A stretch of DNA of 64,000 nt from Vibrio sp. BS-M-Sm-2 (GCF_041504345.1 NZ_CP167895.1:558001-622000); one strand, 5' to 3'; positions 32,610-42,487 are shown, counted from the first letter of the stretch. A program made the numbers and translations. The notes: generated by a model from the letters alone, not told the origin.

Positions 32610-32776
32610 AGAGTTATCCTTGTTTTTTGCAAAGTTGTTTGCTTATTTTAGAAAGCAAAAAGCCTCTCCTTGCCGATATGGCAAAGAGAAAACTAGATGT
32701 TGTTGTGTGGGGTACTTCGAAAAATCGTTTACTCAAATCACCCAGTTGGTGATTGGAGGTTTAGCTATGGTGTTGT

Positions 32777-32802
32777 GATTAGGGGAGCCGTTTCCCCTAA
32801 TC
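32777..32802. terminator. Perfect hairpin between chemoreceptor and toxin operon
   Basis: GATTAGGGGA-GCCGTT-TCCCCTAATC is a perfect 10-bp stem, 25 bases past the chemoreceptor stop. It lacks a T-run on the minus strand. It could end or protect the chemoreceptor message. Confidence 0.55.
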
Positions 32803-32826
32803 AGTCTTTATTGAATCTTGTTGAGG

Positions 32827-34719
32827 TTAACTGTTTAGCTTAAAGGTACTGACTGCTTGCGTGAGCTTCTCAGACAGTGCAATAAGCTCCGACGCTTTCT
32901 CTTGGTTCGATGCAGACAAGCTGTGTGTCTCACGGGCTTTGTCATTGACGTCAACGATACTCTGGTTGATTTCGCCTGCGACAAGGGTTTGCTCTTCCGT
33001 CGCAGTGGCTATCTGAGTATTCATATCTTCAATAACGGTGATTGAATTCGATATTTCGTGGAGTGATGCCTGGGCTTTTTTCGCATTTTGCATTGTGAGG
33101 TCTGAAGCTTCTCGGTTAGTCAGCATCATTTCCATTGAGTTATTGGCTTCGTGCTGAAGTGAGACGATAACTTCTTGAATCTGGTTGGTACTTTGTTGAG
33201 TGCGGTTTGCGAGATTACGAACCTCATCAGCGACAACGGCAAAGCCTCGCCCTTGTTCACCTGCACGTGCAGCTTCAATCGCAGCATTAAGCGCGAGTAG
33301 GTTGGTTTGGTCAGCAATATCCTTGATGACATCCAGTACGGTGCCGATACTCGAGGTTTTTTCGCCAACGGTATTAATGACATCTGAGACTTCCTCAATA
33401 CCGCGTGAAAGGTTCACAATACTGATACTCACAGTATCGAAGGTTTGGTTGCCCGATTGTGCCTCTTGAGCAGCTTGCATCGCAGCTTCTGAAGCTCGGT
33501 GAGCGTTCTGTGCAACTTCATCGACGGCGACCGACATTTCATTCATTGCCGTTGAGGTTTGTTCTAATTGCTCCATTTGGGAAGCGGAACTCGAATTCAC
33601 ACTGTCTGCGGCGGTCGTGATACCTTCTGCAAACTTAAACAGGTCGTTTGATGAACTACGAATCATGTCGATCGTGGTGCTCAGCTCATTGACCATATCG
33701 TTAACTGCAGCATTAATACCAATCGCTTTCCCTTGTTGCTGGTTAATCGCAGTAAAATCACCTGAAGCTACCTTGGCAACCGTTGCTTCTATCTCGCTTG
33801 GCTCTCCCCCTAATGGGCGGTAAACCAATACTTCGACAACGTAGTACACGCAGCCTGCGCAAATAAGCAATAGCGTCAAAGAGGTGATCAGCGTTTCAGT
33901 AAGGTTATCTTGTGAGTCTTGATTGACGCTAGACTCTTTGTCCCATGCCCATACACTCCAACCAAGGTCTTTAATGTTAGCGGCTGATGCCAAGAACTCA
34001 GTGTTTTGATAAACATATTCAAAGCTTTCTTCACGAGAGGTATCTCGATTTTTGAAAGATGGAATTTCGTTGAAGATGTTTTTGCCTACCACGGATGAGC
34101 TTTGTGCAGCCAAGATAAAACCATCTTCACGAGTGACAAAGATCTTGTTGTTCGTGGTGAGGTGTTGTGTGAACTTGCTGAGATCTTCAACCAAGATGTT
34201 AAGCGCGACAACACCCACAATTTTGCCTTGTTTGTAGATCGGCATGGCGAGGGACATCACCTGATCACCTGTTGTCGCTAGATAAGGGCGAGTAATGATC
34301 TTGTCTTGGCCGCTCATACCTTTCAAAAACCATTCACGTTGTTTGGTTTTGGCATTAAAGTTTTCGATGATGCCATTGGTTTTTGATGAGTAAGAGGTTC
34401 CGTCTGCTAATGAAAAGTAGACGTTGATGACATTTGTTGAGTGCATTGCGCTTTGGAGTGTTTTGACTGCACGCAAAGTATCGACTTGACCATCCTCAGT
34501 GAACGAAAGTTCATTGCTTACCAAAGTTAGAACATCAAAGTAACGATTGATTTTCTGTCCAATAGTGTCTGCGATAAGTTGAGACTTGTACCCTAACTGT
34601 TTTTTGTAACTTATGGTCGATGATGTTTCGAAGTTCTTCCAGCTTAAGAAACTTGTCGCCATGATTAAAATGACAGTCAGCCCCATAATAGAAAGAATGA
34701 TTTTTAGTTTAGCACTCAT
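32827..34719 (-). CDS. Methyl-accepting chemotaxis protein with dCache sensor
   Basis: A 630-residue inner-membrane chemoreceptor. It has an N-terminal helix (about 5-25), a periplasmic dCache_1 sensor (about 30-275) and a second helix (LITSLTLLLICAGCVYYVVE). HAMP follows, then a cytoplasmic signalling domain with the hairpin tip containing DQTNLLALNAAIEAARAGEQGRGFAVVADEVR in part (about 510-540). Ligands of dCache receptors are often amino or organic acids, not predictable here. The frame is open to 34794, but ATG at 34719 has GGAAC before it and starts directly at the transmembrane helix. No CheW-binding pentapeptide tail was seen. Confidence 0.92.
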   Translation of the reverse strand: MSAKLKIILSIMGLTVILIMATSFLSWKNFETSSTISYKKQLGYKSQLIADTIGQKINRYFDVLTLVSNELSFTEDGQVDTLRAVKTLQSAMHSTNVINVYFSLADGTSYSSKTNGIIENFNAKTKQREWFLKGMSGQDKIITRPYLATTGDQVMSLAMPIYKQGKIVGVVALNILVEDLSKFTQHLTTNNKIFVTREDGFILAAQSSSVVGKNIFNEIPSFKNRDTSREESFEYVYQNTEFLASAANIKDLGWSVWAWDKESSVNQDSQDNLTETLITSLTLLLICAGCVYYVVEVLVYRPLGGEPSEIEATVAKVASGDFTAINQQQGKAIGINAAVNDMVNELSTTIDMIRSSSNDLFKFAEGITTAADSVNSSSASQMEQLEQTSTAMNEMSVAVDEVAQNAHRASEAAMQAAQEAQSGNQTFDTVSISIVNLSRGIEEVSDVINTVGEKTSSIGTVLDVIKDIADQTNLLALNAAIEAARAGEQGRGFAVVADEVRNLANRTQQSTNQIQEVIVSLQHEANNSMEMMLTNREASDLTMQNAKKAQASLHEISNSITVIEDMNTQIATATEEQTLVAGEINQSIVDVNDKARETHSLSASNQEKASELIALSEKLTQAVSTFKLNS

Positions 34720-35411
34720 AACTAGTTCCAATATAAGCAGTGTTTGATTATTTTTATAATTCAGGGTTATTCCTGAATGTAAATAATATAACACTTATAA
34801 AATGCGCATATAACTCTGGATTATTTATAGATAATATACATCTAGTTAATATATGCAATATTTATTAAATGCATTGAGGTCCTATTTATTTGGTGTATGG
34901 AGTGCTTATTTTAATTGGACCGGTGTCTCGTAATTGAACTGGTCTTACTTGTTGTTTGTATTGGTTATTTCGTTGTTGTCTTGAGTTCGCTTCTTGGTTT
35001 TACCCTTATTTATAATAGGTATGTAGCGTTGGCTTACTTTAAATAAATCATTAAATGAAAGTTTGTGTAATTATATTTAAATTATTTAGAGACTTAGGTG
35101 GTGGGTATTATGTTCTCGTGGTTAGAGAGTAATAGAATAAGCATTAACTAATTAAGTGAACGCTTTATTATTCGTGTTGGTTATTTATAGAATTGAATAT
35201 AAGGTGGGTGTATTGGGGTAAGGTAGTCAAATTACTTAATTAAAATATAACTTTTTATTTATATTCTGGGATGCTTAATTAGTTTTTGGTGAAGTAACTA
35301 TTTTCATCTACATCTATGTTGCCACTGACAAAAAACGCAGCCAGTCAGCTGCGTTATGTTTTTTGCCTAAGTGGTTAGCCAATTGGTTGGCCGAGTAAAC
35401 CTAGTGATTAG
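34720..35411. other. AT-rich intergenic region
   Basis: About 690 bases upstream of the chemoreceptor gene and downstream of the aminopeptidase gene. The segment is strongly AT-rich with many TTTATT/AATTAA runs and no open frame with protein character. It contains the chemoreceptor promoter and, near its right end, the aminopeptidase terminator. Nothing else could be supported. Confidence 0.5.
35329..35355 (-). terminator. Intrinsic terminator after M28 aminopeptidase gene
   Basis: On the minus strand AACGCAGC-TGACTG-GCTGCGTT is followed by TTTTGTC. It lies about 57 bases past the stop codon. Confidence 0.87.
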
Positions 35412-36968
35412 TTACAGCCAATCCGGCACAAAGTTAGCGACGATGGTGACATCGTTAAAGTTACGGTAGCCGCGCACCATGATACTGAATTCACCCGCAG
35501 GTTTGTTCAATACACATTGTTCGTTGCTGCTGTTCTGGTATGGGCGGCAATCGTAGCTTGCTTTCGATACGGTACCATTATGTTTCACGTAAAGGTCGGC
35601 ATCGCCACTACGAGGGCCTGTCATGGTTACGGTTAACTGACCAGAGTACTCTGTTGTTACGGTAAAGAATTGCTCTTCACCGTAACCAGCGGATAGCCCT
35701 TCTACAGGGACGTCATATTGAAGCTCTGTTGGCCCTGCAACGGGCGAATCAAGGCTGGTTTCGACAAGGTAAGCAATGGCCAGTTTGGCGAACTTGGTCG
35801 CATGTGTCGCGGTTGGATCGGAGTTCTCAAGCGTGTCGTGCTCTGTATGAATACTTGGATTGTAGTCGTTAAACATGCTCTCGAATGGCATGGCAGCTGG
35901 GTAGCCAACATTGTGCCAAGAGGCGTGGTCAGAACAGGCATAGCCACAATCATCGAAACCGTAACTGATCTCACTAGCGTAAGTGTCGATCAGCTCGCTC
36001 AAGTAGGCGGTTAAGTTACTGTCGGTATAGTCTGTGATGAAGGTGATATCGTGCGCTGAACCGTTGTAGTTGGTCATGTCTAATTGCAGTACTGACACAA
36101 CGTTAGCTTGCTTATCCCTTAATGCATTGGCGACATCTTGTGAACCGCGCAGCCCCACTTCTTCCGCAGCATAGCCGTAGAATTTGATAGTTTTGTCTGG
36201 CTGAATACCGCTGGCGATCATCAGGCGAAGCGACTCTGTTACCGTTGCAATGCCAGACGCATCATCATCGGCTCCCGGTGAGATGGTGCCTTCGCTTGTC
36301 CAAGATCCAACGGTCGAATCAAGGTGTCCGCCAACAACGACGATCTCTTCAGGATATTTAGCGCCAAGCAGTGTCACTTCAACGGATTTCTGCGGATATT
36401 CGGCATGCGTGATTTGGCGTGCAGACGCATACGGCACATCTTTAATCTCGGTTTCCCAACGCTCTAAAAGCCAATCTGAAGCAGCGACACCAGTAGAAGT
36501 AGTATAAAAACGGTTGGTGAAGTTGGTTAGATTCTCAATGGTTGTGACCATGTTGTTCGGTTCGACCTGTGCGAGTAGGTCGTTCACTGTGTCTTGATGG
36601 CTGATCACCGGCTTTTCGAAGCTGCTCATTGTCAGTGGCATCGCTGCAGCTTTGAGTGCGCTAGCTTTGTCTTCGTGCACCATGTAGCCACCACAACGGT
36701 GAGTCTCTTCGTGCATGTGGCTGGATAGTTTCGCGAGCTCTTTCTGGTTGATTTTCGCGACGATGGAATGCTTGTTTCCCGTCACGCTTGGGTAAACCGT
36801 TGCGCCATGCTGAGTCATTATATGCTGTGCGTCAGCATCGGTGGTGATCCAAACCTCTTCGTTCGCTGGTGGTGTGATGCCCAGGGATGCGTAAGCCGAA
36901 GTACTATGGATTAAGGCTAAAGAACCTCCTAGTACAGCCAAAGCTAGCATGCTTTTTTGAATAGCCAT
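35412..36968 (-). CDS. Secreted leucyl aminopeptidase, M28 family, with C-terminal PPC domain
   Basis: A 518-residue exported zinc aminopeptidase. It has a signal peptide (1-27), an N-terminal propeptide (to about 125) and the M28 catalytic domain. Metal ligands are in VVGGHLDS, GADDDASG, AAEEVGLRGS, LQLDMTN and the late HTEHDTLEN, with the Glu of AAEE as general base. A C-terminal pre-peptidase domain (about 420-515) is normally removed during maturation. It closely follows the layout of the Vibrio aminopeptidase (AAP/LapA). It lies beside the M4 protease on the same strand, each with its own terminator. Confidence 0.93.
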   Translation of the reverse strand: MAIQKSMLALAVLGGSLALIHSTSAYASLGITPPANEEVWITTDADAQHIMTQHGATVYPSVTGNKHSIVAKINQKELAKLSSHMHEETHRCGGYMVHEDKASALKAAAMPLTMSSFEKPVISHQDTVNDLLAQVEPNNMVTTIENLTNFTNRFYTTSTGVAASDWLLERWETEIKDVPYASARQITHAEYPQKSVEVTLLGAKYPEEIVVVGGHLDSTVGSWTSEGTISPGADDDASGIATVTESLRLMIASGIQPDKTIKFYGYAAEEVGLRGSQDVANALRDKQANVVSVLQLDMTNYNGSAHDITFITDYTDSNLTAYLSELIDTYASEISYGFDDCGYACSDHASWHNVGYPAAMPFESMFNDYNPSIHTEHDTLENSDPTATHATKFAKLAIAYLVETSLDSPVAGPTELQYDVPVEGLSAGYGEEQFFTVTTEYSGQLTVTMTGPRSGDADLYVKHNGTVSKASYDCRPYQNSSNEQCVLNKPAGEFSIMVRGYRNFNDVTIVANFVPDWL

Positions 36969-37072
36969 TTGTCGTCCTTTTTATGGTGAGTATTGTTATG
37001 TTAATGGGTGTGATTTTTGTGTAATGCGTGGATGTTTTTGTGTAGATGTTTCATGCGCTAAACATACAATAG

Positions 37073-37097
37073 AGAAAAGGGCCCCTTTCGGAGCCCT
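37073..37097 (-). terminator. Intrinsic terminator after M4 protease gene
   Basis: On the minus strand GGGCTCC-GAAA-GGGGCCC is followed by TTTTCTC. It lies 16 bases past the stop codon. Confidence 0.87.
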
Positions 37098-37111
37098 GAA
37101 TTTGCTATTGA

Positions 37112-39496
37112 TTACTGTGCTTTAATGAAACGGTAGTGCTTGGTTTCTGAACAGATATCGCTTGAGGTACATACTTGGTACTCCACATCTACTGTGCCGT
37201 TGTGACGGAACTTGTCGACGTATGAGTTGAAGTCTGTCGCACCAACATTCTTGCCGTTACGCTTAATCACGAAGTAGTCGTTGGTGTCGTAATCCCATGC
37301 CAGCTTAACGCGTGCCTTGCCGTTCGGGTTTTTGTTACCAAACTTCAGTTTTAGTGGGAAGCCTTCCGCTGAATCACCTTCAATCGTGATCGACTTGCTT
37401 GTTGATGTCGCAACACCTGCATCGTCAGTCACGGTTAGGGTAACCACGTAGTCGCCAGCTTCAGCATAGGTATAACTAGTCACTTCACCTGTTTGCGTAT
37501 TGCCATCGCCTAGGTTCCATTGGTAAGAAACGATTTGGCCATCGCTATCCGAACTTGTGCTGCGCAGCTCTACTTCTTTGCCTACAACCGTATGCTCGAA
37601 AGAAGAAATTGGCGGTACGTTAGCGTTGCCTGATTCGTACGATGCTTTTAGGTTTGCACCTGCGTAATCTGAGTAGCCTAGAATGTTCACTGTGTAGCGA
37701 CCTGAGGTTGGGTTCTCAATCACACACACTTCGTCAGTCACGCTTTCACTCTTACAGATGTTGTCTTGAGGGCTTGGTGCGTAATCTAGGCCGACATACA
37801 TATCTGGGTCACCCGTAGAAACAGCAAGATCAATCGTCAGCTTGTCTTGGCCTTCTGGTACTTCGATATCGAAGTAAGTTTTTGAGCCTGTTTCACCAGC
37901 AACTGCAGCTTCAACACCATTTTCAAGACGTTGGTATTCCGGTTCTGGCGGAAGTGGTGGCTCGCCACAAGGTGATACGCCCACTAAGTTGAACGCAGAA
38001 ACAACGTCATCGGCACTGTAACCAAGGTCGGTTGCTGAGTTCTTCACGCCACAAGCGCCCTGCCAGAAATCACTGTTTTCAGACCAGTAGATTTGGTTGG
38101 CTAGCACGAACAGTTCGAACGCTTTCTTGGTGTCCCAACCTTGCGTGGTTGCTAGGTGGTAGAACGCTTTGTTGAATACACCCGAGCTGTAGTGCACGTT
38201 CAAGCCATCGTAGTATTCAGATGCGTTGTTGATTGAAGAGCCATCGCGTGATGGATCGTCCATGTAACGTAGAGCGCCTTCGCCTTTGAAGATATTGCGT
38301 CCTACCATCCAGTCGTTGGTGCCCTTCATGTAGTATTCAGCCGCTTCACCAGCCATGTCAGAGAAAGCCTCGTTCATGCCGCCCGATTGGTTTGCGTAGA
38401 TCAAACCTGAGTTTTGCTCTGTGAAACCGTGGCTTACTTCGTGCGCTGATACATCCAGGCTTACAAGTGGGTAGAAGAAGCTTTCACCATCACCAAAGGT
38501 CATGGCTCTGCCGTCCCAAAATGCATTCTCGTAGTTGTTATCGTAGTGGACACGCATCATGAGTTTGAAGGAGAGTGGTGCTGTGTCGAACCAATTTTTA
38601 TACATGTCGAACACGATGTTACCGAAGTAGTGGGCATCGTTGAGTGGTGAGAATGCGCCATTCACGGCTTTGTGTTCGTTGCGAGGACATTCATAGCTGT
38701 AAGTGGTGTCGCCGTCTGTTGCACCATTCAGGTCAACCGTGACCACGTTTTCCGATTCCATCACACACTCTGTGCCCACTTCTTGAACATCAAGGTAGTG
38801 GTAGTCGGTGCCGTATTCGTACATGCCTGTTTTTTCGTTACCGCCAGGGCCTGTACCGATCTGAGCGTGGGCAATACCTTCCCAGCGGTCGATGACTTCG
38901 CCTGTGTGCGCGTCTAGCATGGTGAACGGTCGGGTCGGCTGTTCACTGCCTTCAACGAGATAAGAGATAACGTAGACTAGGCGTGTTTTATCTGCACCTT
39001 GTTTGCCAATGCCTTGTTTATCGGCTCCTTGGTTAGAGGTGCCCTGATAAATAAACAGCTCATGTTGTACGTTGTCTAGAGATTTGCTGGTTAAGCCTTG
39101 AGTCTTAAGATCTTTACTCGCCAGTTCAATCGCTTGAGCGCTGTTGATGGATGGCTTAACAAAAGAACGCTCAAGGGTTGTTGTTTTGAGGTAACTGCCT
39201 TGAACGGATTTAAGTGCGCCACCTTGTACACTTTGAGTGGCGTTTAGGTAATGCCCCCAAACGGGTGTTCCCCAGATGTTCTGCTGGATCTTAACTTTGT
39301 AGATACCACGCTTTTTGAGGTTAACTTCCTTCACCATCTTAAAGCTAGAGGCGTTACTGACACCTAACTGAGTGTTCAACCCAGAAAAGCTAGTAAAGTT
39401 GATCGGTTGATCGATGTTAACGGATTCACTTGCATGCACTGATAAAGACATAGCACTCGCTATAGCAACGGCAACTAAACGCTTTTTCATTTTCAT
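37112..39496 (-). CDS. Secreted thermolysin-like metalloprotease (vibriolysin type) with PPC and PKD domains
   Basis: A 794-residue M4 zinc protease. It has a signal peptide (about 1-24) and an FTP/PepSY propeptide (to about 205). The catalytic domain has HEVSH (HExxH), the third ligand Glu in GGMNEAFSD and the catalytic His in NVHYSSGVF. A PPC domain (about 530-620), a PKD domain (SYQWNLGDGNTQTGE, about 630-715) and a C-terminal strand-rich module follow. Mature enzymes degrade collagen, mucin and host proteins. The ATG at 39496 follows AGAGAAAA; the frame is open ten codons further. The propeptide holds a small ADKQG/IGKQG pentapeptide repeat. Confidence 0.93.
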   Translation of the reverse strand: MKMKKRLVAVAIASAMSLSVHASESVNIDQPINFTSFSGLNTQLGVSNASSFKMVKEVNLKKRGIYKVKIQQNIWGTPVWGHYLNATQSVQGGALKSVQGSYLKTTTLERSFVKPSINSAQAIELASKDLKTQGLTSKSLDNVQHELFIYQGTSNQGADKQGIGKQGADKTRLVYVISYLVEGSEQPTRPFTMLDAHTGEVIDRWEGIAHAQIGTGPGGNEKTGMYEYGTDYHYLDVQEVGTECVMESENVVTVDLNGATDGDTTYSYECPRNEHKAVNGAFSPLNDAHYFGNIVFDMYKNWFDTAPLSFKLMMRVHYDNNYENAFWDGRAMTFGDGESFFYPLVSLDVSAHEVSHGFTEQNSGLIYANQSGGMNEAFSDMAGEAAEYYMKGTNDWMVGRNIFKGEGALRYMDDPSRDGSSINNASEYYDGLNVHYSSGVFNKAFYHLATTQGWDTKKAFELFVLANQIYWSENSDFWQGACGVKNSATDLGYSADDVVSAFNLVGVSPCGEPPLPPEPEYQRLENGVEAAVAGETGSKTYFDIEVPEGQDKLTIDLAVSTGDPDMYVGLDYAPSPQDNICKSESVTDEVCVIENPTSGRYTVNILGYSDYAGANLKASYESGNANVPPISSFEHTVVGKEVELRSTSSDSDGQIVSYQWNLGDGNTQTGEVTSYTYAEAGDYVVTLTVTDDAGVATSTSKSITIEGDSAEGFPLKLKFGNKNPNGKARVKLAWDYDTNDYFVIKRNGKNVGATDFNSYVDKFRHNGTVDVEYQVCTSSDICSETKHYRFIKAQ

Positions 39497-40058
39497 TGTT
39501 ATTTTCTCTTTCCATGTAAAATCCATGAAAAAATAACAAAATTATCACAACGAATTTACATCATTCGATCCGATTAATTAGTAGCATGGCAATGATCTCT
39601 TTTATTCATGAAACTTATATTTCTCGTATTTACAGATAGTTATCGTTTCTGTTTATTTTTGAACGCACTCATAGGTTTTATTTATAAAATCATGACACTT
39701 TTATTAAGTGTTATTTTTTTATGGAAATTAAGATTTTCGAGTAAATTGATCTGTGCCTCAGTTAAGGTGTTCCGAGCTGATAGAAGGATCAACGATTTGA
39801 AAGTATCATTTTAACCTGAAGGTTATTAAGCGAATTTAAGGGCAGTTTTGATAAGAGTTTGAAGATTTTTAGGCTTATTTTTCGAATTGTTAGTTACAAG
39901 AGTGAAGGGGAATTGGGCACTTCTTTGGCACAGAGCACAAAATCTGCTGGATGAAAAAAGCCAGCGACGGGTCACTGGCTTAGATTAACTTAGTTTGTAC
40001 AGGCTATTGATAAGGTACGTAACGAAGACACTTAACTATGGTTTGTAACTAAAGCGAA
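39497..40058. other. Intergenic region between M4 protease and small lipoprotein genes
   Basis: About 560 AT-rich bases. The M4 promoter and leader lie at the left. A 68-codon open frame at 39608-39814 on the plus strand is hydrophobic but lacks a ribosome-binding site, and I do not call it. The lipoprotein terminator is at the right end. Confidence 0.5.
39950..39980 (-). terminator. Intrinsic terminator after small lipoprotein gene
   Basis: On the minus strand AGCCAGTGACCCGTCGCTGGCT forms a hairpin followed by TTTTTCATC. It lies about 80 bases past the stop codon. Confidence 0.85.
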
Positions 40059-40334
40059 TTACTGCTTCTTACCGCCAACTTGAACGTAGTCGATACCGAT
40101 AATACGGTTGATGATACCCAGAACAGAGCTCGTATCAGAGTTTGTTGAGTGAATAGTCTCAACGGTTGCACCTTCGGGTACTAATTCCATTGCGCGGTCT
40201 TGAGTATTACCTGGAACTTGGAAACCGACAATGTTGAAGCTCTCAGCGTGCGCTGTGTAAACTTCATCGTTGTGGCTAATACCTGAACAACCTGCAAGAG
40301 AGACAATACCCAAAATAACTAATAACTTTTTCAT
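40059..40334 (-). CDS. Small lipoprotein of unknown function
   Basis: A 91-residue protein with a lipoprotein signal peptide and lipobox SLAGC (Cys16), followed by a Ser/Gly linker. The mature part is about 75 residues and ends IIGIDYVQVGGKKQ. Residues 34-65 (FQVPGNTQDRAMELVPEGATVETIHS) look like a small secretion/TRL-type lipoprotein domain, but I cannot name it firmly. ATG at 40334 follows AAGGTG. It is located 91 bases downstream of the sensor kinase gene and may share its transcript. The charged residue after Cys (Ser) does not signal inner-membrane retention, so an outer-membrane location is likely. Confidence 0.75.
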   Translation of the reverse strand: MKKLLVILGIVSLAGCSGISHNDEVYTAHAESFNIVGFQVPGNTQDRAMELVPEGATVETIHSTNSDTSSVLGIINRIIGIDYVQVGGKKQ

Positions 40335-40425
40335 AAACACACCTTAAGAATGGTTGGAGTTTAGGTTCATAGGGAGACAGCATCTCCCGGCCGATGTTGA
40401 ACATTATTCCAGAGGTGTTTTGTCG

Positions 40426-41745
40426 TTACTGTATGGGTTTGTCATCTGAATCATTACATAGCTGAATGGTTATAGTGAATACTGCACCATTTAAGGTTTG
40501 GCTTTGACCTACTTCCACGGTAGCGCCGTGTTGAGCGCAGATCTTATCGACGATAGAGAGCCCTAAACCATGGCCGCTCTTAGCTTTATTGCGCGCTTTG
40601 TCGCCAACGTAAAAGGGTTCAAATAGGCGCGCTTGATGTTCTTGAGCCACACCATCACCATCATCATGTACTGCAATCTGTAGTTGTTCTTGATGCGCGC
40701 TGGCTTCAATCAACACTTGAGAGCGTGCGAATTTCATGGCGTTACGGACGAGGTTATCTAGGGCGCGGTTCAGCAGTATTTCATCCGCAAGAATTTCATA
40801 AGGTTGCTCTGGCAGTGATAGGTTTATGTCGAGCTCTGTATCTTTGTTCCAGCGCGCCATTGCGTGGTCGAGAAGGTCTCTTATCTCTAATGGTTGTTGC
40901 AAGTTTTCTAGGTCACAGCTGTCAAGTTTGGCGTAATACAATAGCTCATCAACCATCTTTTCCATCTCTTCAGTGTCTTCGACAATACTCTCAATCGTAC
41001 TTTCTTGCTCTTCGTTTAGCAGGGTGTCTTTCAACATTTCAGCTTGCCACTGAATACGAAATATTGGCGTGCGCAGTTCATGAGCGACAGCATTAGTGAG
41101 TGAGCGATTGCTTTCAATTAAGCGATGAATTCGGTCGGCCATTAGGTTGAAGGATTTGTTCAGTGAACCGATCGCAATGCCACTTGAAGTCTCAGCTCGC
41201 GAGGAGAGATCCCCTTCTGCAAAACTCAGAGTGGCTGATTCCAGTTTTTTTACTCGGCGGAAGATGATCAGTACATGGCATAAACCATATAAGATAAAGC
41301 TCGCTAAAAAGAACAACCAAATGAGGTCATCTTCTAACTCGATTTTTTGCCTAACGAATGCTTCACTGTTGGGCAGGTAGTGATAGGTGTTATCACTGTT
41401 TGCTAAGCGAAACCAAAGATCCCGCTCTTCATCATGAAAGATAAAGGTACTTGGGTTGGTACTGAAAAACTTAGAAACGGGGCCTGGAATTTCATCTTCA
41501 GGGCTGAACGTAACCAGTTTATTTCGAGTGGTCTCTACAAACTGGTTTATCGCTTGATGAGCCGCTTCAAGGCCTTGATTCTTGGCGATGTTTTCTATCA
41601 GTTGTTGGTGGGCTGTTGCTTCATAATCTTGCAGTACATATTCGTAGTCGGTATTGAGTTGATAAACACAAATTTCGTAGGCGACAATACCGCTAATAAA
41701 ACAAATCAATAGCCCTAGTAGGGACTCCAAATAGATACGTCGCAT
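40426..41745 (-). CDS. Sensor histidine kinase, RstB-like
   Basis: A 439-residue membrane kinase with helix 1 (about 5-27), a periplasmic domain of about 110 residues, helix 2 (LIWLFFLASFILYGLCHVLIIF) and HAMP. HisKA carries the phospho-His in AVAHELRTP, and HATPase has NLVRNAMKFA and SGHGLGLSIV. Domain order and size match RstB/CpxA-type kinases of the OmpR-partner class. It is encoded 37 bases after its response regulator. The signal is unknown. RstB is my best name by layout, and CarS/VprB-like kinases are an alternative. Confidence 0.85.
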   Translation of the reverse strand: MRRIYLESLLGLLICFISGIVAYEICVYQLNTDYEYVLQDYEATAHQQLIENIAKNQGLEAAHQAINQFVETTRNKLVTFSPEDEIPGPVSKFFSTNPSTFIFHDEERDLWFRLANSDNTYHYLPNSEAFVRQKIELEDDLIWLFFLASFILYGLCHVLIIFRRVKKLESATLSFAEGDLSSRAETSSGIAIGSLNKSFNLMADRIHRLIESNRSLTNAVAHELRTPIFRIQWQAEMLKDTLLNEEQESTIESIVEDTEEMEKMVDELLYYAKLDSCDLENLQQPLEIRDLLDHAMARWNKDTELDINLSLPEQPYEILADEILLNRALDNLVRNAMKFARSQVLIEASAHQEQLQIAVHDDGDGVAQEHQARLFEPFYVGDKARNKAKSGHGLGLSIVDKICAQHGATVEVGQSQTLNGAVFTITIQLCNDSDDKPIQ

Positions 41746-41782
41746 AATCGCTCTCTTTCATTACGCTCGTATTGAGCGAGGT

Positions 41783-42487
41783 TTAATGCCAGGCGGTGGA
41801 AACAAATAAGTAGCCTTTTCCGCGAATCGTCTGAATTTTCTCTGCTGGCGCATGGTCGTCGCCCAATATTTTTCTTAGACGTACCACCTTGTTATCAATT
41901 GTTCGGTCGATTCCGTCGTACTCAATACCACGCAGCGTTTTCGTCAAGTAGTCACGTGATAGTGGAGTATCGGGGTTGCTTGCCAATAACCAAAGTAGGT
42001 CAAACTCACTGTCTGTGAGTGACAAAACCTCACCCGAAAGTTCGCATTTCTTATAGGTGTTTTTCAGGACCAGTTTATCAAACTGTAGGTTGTCTGAACC
42101 GTCGGCTGAAGCAGTATTGGTATCTTGGCGACGTAATAGTGAACGAACTCTTGCCAGCAGAACTCTTGGTTTGATTGGCTTGGTGACATAGTCATCAGCC
42201 CCTGTCTCTAGACCAGCGACATGATCGAAGTCGTCATCACTAGCGGTGAGCATCAGGATTTTACCTTTGTAGTGTGTACGCGTCTGTCGGCAGATTGTAA
42301 GTCCGTCACTTACAGGAAGCATTAGATCTAAGAGTACGATATCAGGTTGCTCAGATAGGATAGTATGTGCGGCATCACCGCCATCATCTAACGTGGAGAC
42401 ATCAAAATCTTGCGTGACAAAGTAATCCTGCAACATTTTCTGAAGTTTTAAATCGTCTTCCACGATGATCATTTTAGGTTTTGTCAT
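41783..42487 (-). CDS. OmpR-family response regulator, RstA-like
   Basis: A 234-residue regulator. The receiver domain (MIIVEDDLKLQ; phospho-Asp in IVLLDLMLP; Lys in DYVTKPIKPRVL) is joined to an OmpR winged-helix domain (LTDSEFDLLWLLASNPDTPLSRDYLTKTLRG in part, and the C-terminal IRGKGYLF). The frame extends to 42586, but the ATG at 42487 has GGGAGTGG at good spacing and begins at the receiver fold. It is the first gene of the pair with the RstB-like kinase. Upstream lies a divergent lipoprotein gene, which may be a target. Confidence 0.87.
   Translation of the reverse strand: MTKPKMIIVEDDLKLQKMLQDYFVTQDFDVSTLDDGGDAAHTILSEQPDIVLLDLMLPVSDGLTICRQTRTHYKGKILMLTASDDDFDHVAGLETGADDYVTKPIKPRVLLARVRSLLRRQDTNTASADGSDNLQFDKLVLKNTYKKCELSGEVLSLTDSEFDLLWLLASNPDTPLSRDYLTKTLRGIEYDGIDRTIDNKVVRLRKILGDDHAPAEKIQTIRGKGYLFVSTAWH

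Noticed and set aside
34720..35411. Hidden small RNA or gene in the AT-rich gap
   Set aside because: No hairpin with T-run inside the gap other than the aminopeptidase terminator, and no coding character; no basis for a call.
39608..39814. 68-codon hydrophobic open frame on the plus strand
   Set aside because: No Shine-Dalgarno and AT-rich, so hydrophobicity is expected by chance from T-rich codons.
40426..42487. Naming the two-component pair CarRS/VprAB because an eptA gene is in the window
   Set aside because: The eptA gene is 35 kb away and unlinked; domain layout fits RstAB at least as well.
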